Of a stretch of DNA of 7,205 bases, positions 1 to 5,865 are shown piece after piece. Each line of letters starts with the position of its first letter. Within the stretch, counting starts at the first letter, position 1. This DNA comes from a bacterium (lineage in GTDB: Bacteria; UBA9089; UBA9088; JAGUXG01): the NCBI GenBank assembly GCA_020061965.1, contig JAGUXG010000189.1, positions 1-7,205 of the forward strand, read 5' to 3'. The notes beneath the pieces were generated by a model that was not told the DNA's origin, did not search any database, and saw only the letters and a list, made by a program, of their open reading frames with translations. The position numbers were made by a program, and so were the translations under genes.

Positions 1-34
1 AAGTGTTTGAAGAATTAACAAATCTTTCTTTCAT
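1..34 (-). CDS. Partial CDS at left edge, N-terminus only, product unknown
   Basis: An ATG at 34-32 on the minus strand opens a frame reading MKERFVNSSNT with no stop before the window ends. It is preceded at about 5 bases by a very strong purine-rich ribosome-binding site (GGAGGGGGAG on the minus strand, plus positions 35-44). It lies 72 bp downstream of the neuB-family stop codon in the same direction, so it is probably the next gene of the operon. Eleven residues are too few to recognise a family, and I assign no function. The support is the Shine-Dalgarno, the orientation and the open frame; the short length means it could still be chance. Confidence 0.45.
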   Translation of the reverse strand, partial: MKERFVNSSNT

Positions 35-49
35 CTCCCCCTCCACCCC

Positions 50-65
50 TTGATTCCTTGAATCC
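50..65. repeat. Imperfect 8-bp tandem duplication (TTGATTCC/TTGAATCC)
   Basis: Two adjacent octamers, TTGATTCC at 50-57 and TTGAATCC at 58-65, differ at one base. On the minus strand they read GGATTCAAGGAATCAA and lie just upstream of the purine-rich ribosome-binding site of the edge gene. The repeat is short and could be chance. It is listed because similar short-unit repeats occur at two other junctions in this window (1108-1135 and 2897-2960). Confidence 0.4.
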
Positions 66-106
66 TTTTTAATTTTACTTCAGATGAGTAAAGTGTTACA
101 AAAATT

Positions 107-1105
107 CTATTGGTTGACTGCTGACCGTTGAATGCTTGCACCTTTTTTGATGTGGCAGATAGCTTTTCTGCCTACAACTTTATGAATATCAGCAGCAGAT
201 ATGCCTTCTGCACCTCGCAAGCTGATGAGCATATCCTCTGTGATTACCTCGCCCTTTTTGATAGGACAAGAGGCAACAAGGCTCCTTCTTGCCTTTTTAA
301 TATTGTCCAGTTCACACGCTTCAGGTCTCTTATCATACTTTCCCAGCATCTCTTCTATCAACCTTGTTTTTTGGACAATGGTCTTCATCTCCTCGTAGTC
401 TGCTGATACTTGAGAATCTGGACAATTAGGTACTATCTTAAAATGCTTCTCTATCACCCTTGCTCCAAGGGATACAGCATACAGGCAAGCAGAGATGTCA
501 TCTGTATGATCTGAGTAACCGACAGTAAAATTGAGCCTTGAGTGCAGAAAGGGTATAGAGAGGAGGTTCGCGAAAGATGGGGGTGCAGGATAGCTCAAAA
601 TTGAATGAAGCAGAATAATTTGGCTCTCTCTAATCAGCCTTCTATTTATCTTTTCAATCCCTTCAAGTGCACATGTGATCTCTTCCATTGTTGAACCACC
701 TGTAGAAAGGATGATGGGCTTATCCTTCTTTGCCGCATATTCTATCAGAGGGATATTGGTGATATCACCTGAGGCAATCTTTATGGCTGGGCTTATTCTT
801 GCTACAACATCTACTGCCTCCCTGTCAAAAGGTGTAGCCAGAAAGATTAAACCACTATCTTTGGTAAGCTCTGAAAGCTCAAAGAAAGACTCATACGAAA
901 GTTCATATTGCTTGAGGATTTTAACCTCTTTCAGGTCGCAAGTAAGGGTTTCGGTGCGATATATCTGAAATTTGACAGCATCTACACCCGCAGATTTTGT
1001 CTCCTTGATCATCTCCTTTGCCAGCCCTAAATCACCGTTATGATTTACGCCTATCTCAGCCACAATGAGAACCTTCTTTTCTACATCAAACACATCTATC
1101 TTCAT
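107..1105 (-). CDS. neuB: NeuB/SpsE-family sialic-acid-type synthase (NeuB barrel plus SAF domain)
   Basis: The family condenses phosphoenolpyruvate with an N-acetylated hexosamine (ManNAc or a dideoxy relative) to make nonulosonic acids for surface glycans; it acts in the cytoplasm. The 332 residues run colinear with it: AEIGVNHNGD (16-25), KFQIYR (45-50), FLATPFD (88-94), KIASGD (109-114), an LLHSILSYP segment (165-173), GYSDHT (196-201) and EKHF (219-222). The histidines of GYSDHT and EKHF match the metal-binding pair of NeuB enzymes. A C-terminal SAF (antifreeze-like) domain spans about 273-331. Length is slightly under the usual 335-350. Oddities: the common GPDH-x-x-S stretch after EKHF reads CPDSQVS, and the KRPG of the SAF domain reads LRGAE, so substrate choice (neuraminate, legionaminate, pseudaminate or another) cannot be read off. 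The start overlaps the folB stop in ATGA, implying coupled translation. No neuA or neuC partner is visible; the next gene is cut by the edge. Family assignment is firm; the symbol is family-level only. Confidence 0.9.
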   Translation of the reverse strand: MKIDVFDVEKKVLIVAEIGVNHNGDLGLAKEMIKETKSAGVDAVKFQIYRTETLTCDLKEVKILKQYELSYESFFELSELTKDSGLIFLATPFDREAVDVVARISPAIKIASGDITNIPLIEYAAKKDKPIILSTGGSTMEEITCALEGIEKINRRLIRESQIILLHSILSYPAPPSFANLLSIPFLHSRLNFTVGYSDHTDDISACLYAVSLGARVIEKHFKIVPNCPDSQVSADYEEMKTIVQKTRLIEEMLGKYDKRPEACELDNIKKARRSLVASCPIKKGEVITEDMLISLRGAEGISAADIHKVVGRKAICHIKKGASIQRSAVNQ

Positions 1106-1434
1106 CTTCTCACTTTTGACTTTTCACTTCTCACTGTAGCCGAGGCATAATCAAGGGAGTAGCAAATAGGAGGATTTGGCTTCTTGACAGTAAGTTCCAT
1201 CTTTGCTGAAAATCTTGCCAGAAGCTTGTCAGCAATATCCTGGGCAAGCCCTTCTATAAATCTGTGCGACACCTTATTTATCGCCTCTATCTCCTTTATC
1301 ACCTCAAGGTAGTCTATAATATCCTCTGACTCTATCTTGCAATCAAAGATATACTCCTGACCCACCTTTTGTTCTTCTGATTCTACCCCATGGTAGCCAT
1401 AGAGCTTTAAGCCTTTTATCTCTATAGTCTGCAT
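1102..1434 (-). CDS. folB: Dihydroneopterin aldolase (FolB), short form
   Basis: FolB cleaves 7,8-dihydroneopterin to 6-hydroxymethyl-dihydropterin and glycolaldehyde in folate synthesis, in the cytoplasm, usually as an octamer. The 110-residue product shows the signature IKGLKLYGYHGVESEEQ (6-22), with the conserved Glu-Glu after YGYHG; a DIIDY segment (38-42) matching the usual D-T-V-x-Y; FIEGLAQ (59-65), whose Glu lies at the pterin-binding position; and KKPNPPI (84-90) carrying the catalytic-site lysine. Roughly 10-14 residues normally found between the second beta strand and the D-x-x-x-Y segment are missing (around residues 35-38), so the core is shorter than the usual 115-120. The last ten residues (RSEKSKVRR region) are encoded by a 7-bp repeat array and look like a tail added to the fold. 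The start ATG at 1434 has only a weak, distant GGTGA-like ribosome-binding site. It lies 57 bp after pmbA and overlaps neuB by 4 bp. Confidence 0.9.
   Translation of the reverse strand: MQTIEIKGLKLYGYHGVESEEQKVGQEYIFDCKIESEDIIDYLEVIKEIEAINKVSHRFIEGLAQDIADKLLARFSAKMELTVKKPNPPICYSLDYASATVRSEKSKVRR
1108..1135 (-). repeat. Four-unit heptamer tandem array at the folB/neuB junction
   Basis: On the minus strand four consecutive 7-mers read AGTGAGA, AGTGAAA, AGTCAAA, AGTGAGA, followed by AG and the neuB-family ATG at 1105. The array encodes the final residues of FolB and supplies the purine-rich stretch that must serve as the neuB ribosome-binding site. Units differ by one or two bases. Because 7 is not a multiple of 3, gain or loss of a unit would shift the FolB tail frame; the other two frames hit TGA inside the array almost at once. 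Confidence 0.8.
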
Positions 1435-1491
1435 CTTAGTAATAGTTCACCGCAGAGATCTGGTTTATACTTCACTCTTGGTAAATAGTTA

Positions 1492-2838
1492 TCAAAACTC
1501 TGTCTTTCCGCTGAAACAGAATTTGTCTATCTTGATGGATGGCACATAGCACCCAGAATGAAAGTCCATAATCAACCCTTCAGAAGATAGAGACCTTTCC
1601 TTTGATATCATAGAAACGGATGATAAGGCATCCAGGATTGACTGGGTGAACCTCATATTTTTTATGGGACAGACTTCTTTGCCGTCTTCTATCAGAAAGG
1701 TTCCATCCCTTGTCATTCCAGTGATGACACACCTCATTGGCTCAATCACATTGGTGTAATGGAATCTGGTTACAAGAATCCCTTTTTTTACCGAAGAGAT
1801 TAGCTCATCCCTTGTGTGTTCTCCTTCCTTCATAAAAAGGTTTGTAGGAATAGGTCCAGATGTATTTGGCTGAGGAAGGGAATGGCCAGTTGAAACCTTG
1901 CCTTCTTTGTGTGCTGTGTATGAGTCATAGACAAGGCCTGAAGCCACACCATCTTCTATCAAGCTCACCTTCTTTTTCGGCATACCTTCAAAGTCAAAGG
2001 GAATAGGCATTCCAACTGGATCCATTCCATCATCCCAGATAGAGATGTTCTCGCCCACTATCCTCTTTCCCAGACTTCCGCAAACAAAAGACCTTCCTTC
2101 CTGATAAGCCAAAGCACCAAACCCAAGGTATCCCAAAAATAAGAGCAGGTCAGCCACTGCTGCTGGCTCTAAGACCACTTCATATTCGCCTGGAGGAACC
2201 TCCACCGCACCTATTCCCCTTAATGATTTTTCAATAGCAATAGCAGCTACAGCCTCAACATCAATCTTGCTTATATCACAGCAAAGGCCAGAAGCATATC
2301 CAGATGAGCCGTCTTTCTCTGCCACGATAATGATAGAGGCATTGGTTAGGCTGGCATTGGCCATAATTCCCAAAGAATTTGCACAACCCATCTCAATAAT
2401 ATTCTTGCTATACGCACCGGATACCTTGCAGCCAACAGTCTTTGCCTTATCAATGATCTTCTTCACATCCTCTGCCATTTGCCGATAAGAATAGCTTGCT
2501 GTCTTTTCCGAAAATCCGCTCACTCCTTGTATCTTCTCTGGTTTTGGCAGGGAGATAAACTCATGGTCTTCTCTGCTGGCCAAAGCGATATCCTCTGCCC
2601 TTTTGACAGTCTCTTTGATAGAGCTCATTATGTTCGTTGAAGATGAGCCCATCCTCTTTCCTTTGGTTACTCTAATCTTTGCTATGCAATCCTGATCTTC
2701 CATATTCTGATGCACCGTAGAATTGGCAAACCTTGTGAGCACAGAGTGATTGGCTATCACCACTGCCTCTATCTGATCAGAGGCAGAATACCCAATAGCC
2801 TCCTGGCAAGCCTTTTTAACTTCATCTTTTTCAAACAT
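1492..2838 (-). CDS. pmbA: TldE/PmbA-type protein (TldD/PmbA family)
   Basis: TldD and TldE (PmbA) form a cytoplasmic complex that trims peptides, known from microcin B17 maturation and CcdA degradation; TldD carries the zinc site and TldE is its non-metal partner. From the chosen start the product is 448 residues, normal for the family. It has the N-terminal RFANSTVHQN segment (36-45), then LEPAAVADLL (223-232), PFDFEGMP (280-287), the PTNLFMKEGEH loop (331-341), GILVTRFHYTNVIEP (353-367) and GMTRDGTFLIEDG (374-386), all in family order. No HExxxH occurs where TldD would have it, so this is the TldE side. The start is ATG 2838, because AAGGAGGA lies 4 bases upstream; a TTG at 2859 in the same frame would place that site inside the gene. 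No tldD is present in the window. Downstream, folB follows after 57 bp, so co-transcription is likely. Confidence 0.9.
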   Translation of the reverse strand: MFEKDEVKKACQEAIGYSASDQIEAVVIANHSVLTRFANSTVHQNMEDQDCIAKIRVTKGKRMGSSSTNIMSSIKETVKRAEDIALASREDHEFISLPKPEKIQGVSGFSEKTASYSYRQMAEDVKKIIDKAKTVGCKVSGAYSKNIIEMGCANSLGIMANASLTNASIIIVAEKDGSSGYASGLCCDISKIDVEAVAAIAIEKSLRGIGAVEVPPGEYEVVLEPAAVADLLLFLGYLGFGALAYQEGRSFVCGSLGKRIVGENISIWDDGMDPVGMPIPFDFEGMPKKKVSLIEDGVASGLVYDSYTAHKEGKVSTGHSLPQPNTSGPIPTNLFMKEGEHTRDELISSVKKGILVTRFHYTNVIEPMRCVITGMTRDGTFLIEDGKEVCPIKNMRFTQSILDALSSVSMISKERSLSSEGLIMDFHSGCYVPSIKIDKFCFSGKTEF

Positions 2839-2842
2839 ATCT

Positions 2843-2850
2843 TCCTCCTT
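2843..2850 (-). promoter_or_regulatory. Strong ribosome-binding site of pmbA
   Basis: The minus strand reads AAGGAGGA, then AGAT, then ATG at 2838. This near-perfect Shine-Dalgarno decides the pmbA start in favour of 2838 over the TTG at 2859. It also shows that this organism uses canonical Shine-Dalgarno initiation, which matters when judging ftsA, which has none. Confidence 0.85.
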
Positions 2851-2851
2851 A

Positions 2852-2871
2852 ATTACCAAATATTACCAAAA
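2852..2871. repeat. Tandem 10-bp direct repeat upstream of pmbA
   Basis: ATTACCAAAT (2852-2861) is followed directly by ATTACCAAAA (2862-2871), matching at 9 of 10 positions. It lies immediately upstream of the pmbA ribosome-binding site. A spacing of one helical turn is compatible with a paired protein-binding site, but a simple duplication is at least as likely. I see no clear -35/-10 pair in the gap to connect it to. Confidence 0.5.
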
Positions 2872-2901
2872 CAAATCAGGTATAGCGAAAATTTTTGTTG
2901 T

Positions 2902-2960
2902 AGGTTGTAAGTTGTTGAAGAAGTAGAAGAGACAACATCCAAACCTACAACTTACAACCT
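2902..2960. repeat. 14-bp perfect inverted repeat built from heptamers, in the prp-pmbA gap
   Basis: AGGTTGTAAGTTGT at 2902-2915 is perfectly complementary to ACAACTTACAACCT at 2947-2960, with a 31-base spacer. The left arm sits in a run of 7-mers (GTTGTAG 2897-2903, GTTGTAA 2904-2910, GTTGTTG 2911-2917). The right arm read on the minus strand is likewise GTTGTAA then GTTGTAG. A transcript from either strand could fold into a hairpin. No U-run follows on the minus strand, where ACAACAAAAATTTT follows instead, so it is not a canonical intrinsic terminator. The 183-bp gap between prp and pmbA holds this repeat, the decamer duplication and nothing else I recognise. Confidence 0.75.
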
Positions 2961-3021
2961 CACTCTCTTTGTAAACCTAATTTACTTGGGGATATAACTC
3001 TATTCTTATTTCTTGCTCTGA

Positions 3022-3339
3022 TTACAAAAGAACCTCGGAAATCTTTACTCTGTCAGGATATTCCTTTTCTATTCCACGGAGTCCAAGCAACATAGTCTCT
3101 AATATAGCTTCTGCCTCTTTTGTAGGAGGATCTTTTAATCGTACACTCATATTTCCTGTCTCTTTTCTTAAGGCAAGATCAACCCTTAGATAGTCCGTAA
3201 GTCCAAGGATTGCTGTCTGAAGTATAGAGGATATGCCTGCACAGACAATATCCTCTCCCTTCTTCCTAAAAGCTGTATGACCTTCTGCAAAGAATTGTCT
3301 AATCTTGCTGTCTTGCCTTTCTATCCGTATCTTGACCAT
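3022..3339 (-). CDS. prp: Ribosomal-processing cysteine protease Prp
   Basis: Prp (YsxB family) removes the N-terminal extension of ribosomal protein L27 in bacteria whose L27 is made with one. With start ATG 3339 the product is 105 residues, close to the S. aureus protein. The diagnostic block is EGHTAFRKKGEDIVCAGIS: GH with His21 and DIVCAG with Cys33, matching the His/Cys dyad of S. aureus Prp (H22/C34). The C-terminal half has the family helix-loop-helix pattern, ending in YPDRVKISEVLL. An in-frame ATG at 3354 would add five residues. I prefer 3339 because GGAAAG lies 7 bases upstream and MVKIRIERQ aligns with usual Prp N-termini. The start follows the TPR stop with one base between (TGA-A-ATG), so translation is probably coupled. 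In many genomes prp lies between rplU (L21) and rpmA (L27); neither is here. Confidence 0.92.
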   Translation of the reverse strand: MVKIRIERQDSKIRQFFAEGHTAFRKKGEDIVCAGISSILQTAILGLTDYLRVDLALRKETGNMSVRLKDPPTKEAEAILETMLLGLRGIEKEYPDRVKISEVLL

Positions 3340-3340
3340 T

Positions 3341-5746
3341 TCAATTCTTTCCATAACCCTTGAGGTATCTCTTTGCTTCTATGACAAGGTCTTGCCTTTC
3401 TTTATATTCCTTGATAAACCTTTCAAAGATTATCTTTGCCTCTTTGGTATCTCCATCCTCATCCAGGATCACTCCCATCTTAAAGAGGCTGTCTGGAGCC
3501 CAGTCGGATTGGGGATAAAAGTCTATCACCTTCTTAAAATACTTAAAAGCCTCCTTTGGTTGGTTGCCAAGGTATGACTTGGCTATCCAGTAATAGGCAG
3601 AATCCCTCTTTTCCATTGGGCCAAACTCCAAAAACCTTTCATACTCCTCTCTGGCCAGCTCTTTCTCTCCAGAGTTGTAATATATCTCTGCTATCTTAAG
3701 CTGAATCTCCCATCTCTTTTCTGGAACTTCAATCTTTTCCAACCATAACTTATAGTAGCTTATCGCACCTGCTGCCTTATTCTGTTTTAAGAGGCAGTCT
3801 GCTACCTGATGGATAGCCTCAATCTTCAGTTCTGGATCTGTTGTTTCTTCTAATGCCTTCTGATACACAGCCTGAGCGTCTTTATATCTTCCTTGATTAT
3901 ATAAGACTATGGCCAACCTGAACCTTGCCTCAGAGGAGATTGGGTCCTTGGGGCATAGGATTAAAATTTTAGAATATAGGTCTTCTGCCTCCTTAAAATC
4001 TTCTTCCATAAAACAGGCCCATCCTGCCCAATATAGGGCCAATGTCTTCAATTGTTCATCTTGATACTCCAAAACCTTCTTAAAGTACCTTTCTGCTCTT
4101 CTCCAATCATCCATCTTATAATAGCACCAGCCAACCTGGTATGTTGCCTGGGGCACAACCTCATCATTTGGATAATCCTTGATAATCTTGGTGTAGTTAT
4201 CTAAGGCTGGCTTATACTCCTTCTCAGAGAAAGAGAGGTTTGCCGAGTAGAATAGAGCCTTTGGTGCTTGCTGTTGTGAGTATGAAGGAATAAGTTCATA
4301 GGTTCTCTTTGCCTTTTTTATATCACCTTTTTTCTCGTAAATAGAGGCAAGATGAAAAAGAACATCGGTCGTAAGTTCAGAGCTTGGAAATCTTTCAAAA
4401 AATTGAGTGAATGACCTTTCTGCCTCATCATATCTTTTTAAGCCATAATTTATCTCGGAGGTCCGATAGAGAATCTTCGGATTTTCGGCAAATATTGGAA
4501 AATCCGCCAATATCTTTGAAAGATAGGGTAAAGCCTCCTCTCCTTCTTTCATATTTCCAAGTCTATATAAGAGTTGTAAACGATAAGAACTTGTTGGATA
4601 GTCTTTCTCCATCTCCAGACAAATATTTTCTGCCTCCTGTATCCTTTCTTCATCAATCAGGGATAGACCAAGCCTTCCCAGAATCTCCTCCCTTGTCTTG
4701 CTCTCTGGATATAGCTTTAGCTGTGCCTTGTAACATTCTATCTCTGCCATTTTCTCTCCCATCCTCTCGGCTATATCTGCCATCAGATACAAGGTATCAC
4801 CAGTAACATCAGACTGAGCAAAGGAATTGAATGCCTCTGTCAGAGAGCCAAGATTGAGGTAGGAAAAACCCAAACCACAATAGACAGAGGAAGATGGAGG
4901 GGCATTTTTATAAGCCTCTATGGCCTCAGCGTATCTTCCTGTCTCATAAAGTGCCTCTGCATAGGCAAAAGACTGTTCTTCGCTTGGTTCTTCTATTCCA
5001 GAAAAGAGAGCTATGGTCTCATCGTATCTCTTCAGTTTATATAAGGAAGAGAATAGGATAGGATTTATCTTATCTATCTCTTCTAGATACTCCTTTCCGA
5101 ATCTATCTGCCAAAATAAGAGTCTCCTCAAATTCTCCTTTATTATACAGCCAGTCAATAGTCCAGAGAAAGGCTGGAATCCGTAAGTCCTGTCTCTTTGA
5201 ACCATCAAGAACCTCCTTGAAATGCTTTGCCTGTGCCTCTTTATCACCTATCTTTTCAAAGAGAAGCCCAAGGAGATAATGAATGTTGTCAATATTCTGG
5301 AAATCTGGCTTTTTCAGAAGTTTGTTAAAGGCATCAATGGCTGCAAGTGGAGCAATCTCTACATAGTATAAGCCTATTCTGTAAAGGGCATCTGTTGCTT
5401 GTGGGCATTCTGGATATGCTCGGACAGCATTTTCATATTCGCTGATAGCCTTCTTCTTCTCCCCAAGAAGCCACAAAGACTCAGGAATTCTAAAGGATAT
5501 TAGAACCTGCATCTGGTTTTCCTGGCGCATCTGGTCTGCCAAAAGAAACTCTCTATACGCCTTCCTATACTCCTTTAACTGGAAAAGACACTCTGCCCGC
5601 AGGTAAGTAGGGTATGGCCCATGTGCATCCTTTAACAGATCAAGTGCTGATTGAAATAGCCCTGATTTATATAATCTCTCTCCTGTCTCAATCCCGGTAG
5701 CAAAACAAAGCCCCCAAATACTCAGAAACAAAATAATCTTCTTCAT
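3341..5746 (-). CDS. Exported tetratricopeptide-repeat (TPR) protein
   Basis: The 801-residue product opens with a Sec-type signal peptide: KK, a hydrophobic core of about 13 residues (ILFLSIWGLCFA) and a plausible cleavage near residue 16-18. The Cys does not sit in a good lipobox (WGLC), so a lipoprotein is unlikely. The rest is a near-continuous array of TPR motifs of about 34-37 residues, with the usual pattern of small and aromatic residues (A-x-x-x-Y-x-x-G-x-x-A-x-x-x-Y/F-x-x-x-x-x-x-x-P). They are clearest from about 435 to 795, for example KKAKRTYELIP, KPALDNYTKIIKDYP, RRAERYFKKVLEY, KEAEDLYSKILILCP and KEAKIIFERFIKEY. Many units resemble the TPR_6 type of CpoB/YbgF and BamD, which act in the periplasm. 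The array probably forms a superhelical protein-binding scaffold; its partner cannot be read from sequence. No enzyme domain is seen. The start is ATG 5746, with GAGGTG six bases upstream; an upstream GTG (5755) lies inside that ribosome-binding site. It is divergent from ftsA and coupled to prp. Confidence 0.9.
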   Translation of the reverse strand: MKKIILFLSIWGLCFATGIETGERLYKSGLFQSALDLLKDAHGPYPTYLRAECLFQLKEYRKAYREFLLADQMRQENQMQVLISFRIPESLWLLGEKKKAISEYENAVRAYPECPQATDALYRIGLYYVEIAPLAAIDAFNKLLKKPDFQNIDNIHYLLGLLFEKIGDKEAQAKHFKEVLDGSKRQDLRIPAFLWTIDWLYNKGEFEETLILADRFGKEYLEEIDKINPILFSSLYKLKRYDETIALFSGIEEPSEEQSFAYAEALYETGRYAEAIEAYKNAPPSSSVYCGLGFSYLNLGSLTEAFNSFAQSDVTGDTLYLMADIAERMGEKMAEIECYKAQLKLYPESKTREEILGRLGLSLIDEERIQEAENICLEMEKDYPTSSYRLQLLYRLGNMKEGEEALPYLSKILADFPIFAENPKILYRTSEINYGLKRYDEAERSFTQFFERFPSSELTTDVLFHLASIYEKKGDIKKAKRTYELIPSYSQQQAPKALFYSANLSFSEKEYKPALDNYTKIIKDYPNDEVVPQATYQVGWCYYKMDDWRRAERYFKKVLEYQDEQLKTLALYWAGWACFMEEDFKEAEDLYSKILILCPKDPISSEARFRLAIVLYNQGRYKDAQAVYQKALEETTDPELKIEAIHQVADCLLKQNKAAGAISYYKLWLEKIEVPEKRWEIQLKIAEIYYNSGEKELAREEYERFLEFGPMEKRDSAYYWIAKSYLGNQPKEAFKYFKKVIDFYPQSDWAPDSLFKMGVILDEDGDTKEAKIIFERFIKEYKERQDLVIEAKRYLKGYGKN

Positions 5747-5752
5747 TTTTTT

Positions 5753-5758
5753 CACCTC
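5753..5758 (-). promoter_or_regulatory. Ribosome-binding site that fixes the TPR gene start
   Basis: On the minus strand GAGGTG is followed by six A residues and ATG at 5746. The GTG within this motif is in frame with the gene and could be mistaken for the start, but it would have no ribosome-binding site at useful distance. Confidence 0.75.
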
Positions 5759-5778
5759 TACATATTTAGTTCTCCTTT

Positions 5779-5808
5779 ATAATATGGGTAAAGGTCAGAA
5801 AACAGCAA
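5779..5808 (-). promoter_or_regulatory. Candidate sigma-70 promoter of the TPR-prp unit
   Basis: Reading the minus strand, TTGCTG (5808-5803, 3 of 6 to TTGACA) is separated by 18 bases from TATTAT (5784-5779, 5 of 6 to TATAAT). This predicts a start of transcription near 5772 and a leader of about 26 bases. The -10 is good and the -35 is poor. It shares the 119-bp divergent intergenic region with the ftsA promoter. Confidence 0.45.
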
Positions 5809-5829
5809 CTTATTTTCTTTATTTACAAG

Positions 5830-5859
5830 TTGACATACCTCCCAAATTTATTGTAAAGT
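5830..5859 (+). promoter_or_regulatory. Candidate sigma-70 promoter of ftsA
   Basis: A consensus -35 TTGACA (5830-5835) is followed after 18 bases by TAAAGT (5854-5859, 4 of 6 to TATAAT). The usual offset of about 6-7 bases places transcription start at or next to G5866, the first base of the ftsA GTG codon. The perfect -35 and fitting position support it; the weak -10 limits confidence. Confidence 0.5.
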
Positions 5860-5865
5860 TATGCT

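Noticed and set aside
74..92. Small hairpin TTTACT...AGTAAA just downstream of the neuB-family stop, as a terminator
   Set aside because: The stem is only 6 AT-rich base pairs with a 7-base loop and no T-run follows on the minus strand. The next gene seems to follow at position 34, so termination here is not supported.
128..968. Plus-strand open frames within the NeuB-family gene
   Set aside because: They mirror a conserved minus-strand coding region, and none has a family signature.
1435..1491. Promoter for folB in the 57-bp gap after pmbA
   Set aside because: TTTACC and TATAAA-like hexamers occur, but only about 10 bases apart, which is not a workable spacing. Co-transcription with pmbA is simpler.
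2971..2985. Palindrome GTAAACCTAATTTAC downstream of prp
   Set aside because: The stem is 5 bp, AT-rich and without a T-tract, and is expected by chance in this composition.
4411..4806. Plus-strand open frame of 131 codons inside the TPR gene
   Set aside because: It is antisense to an evident TPR array, has no recognisable domain, and its composition follows from the coding strand.
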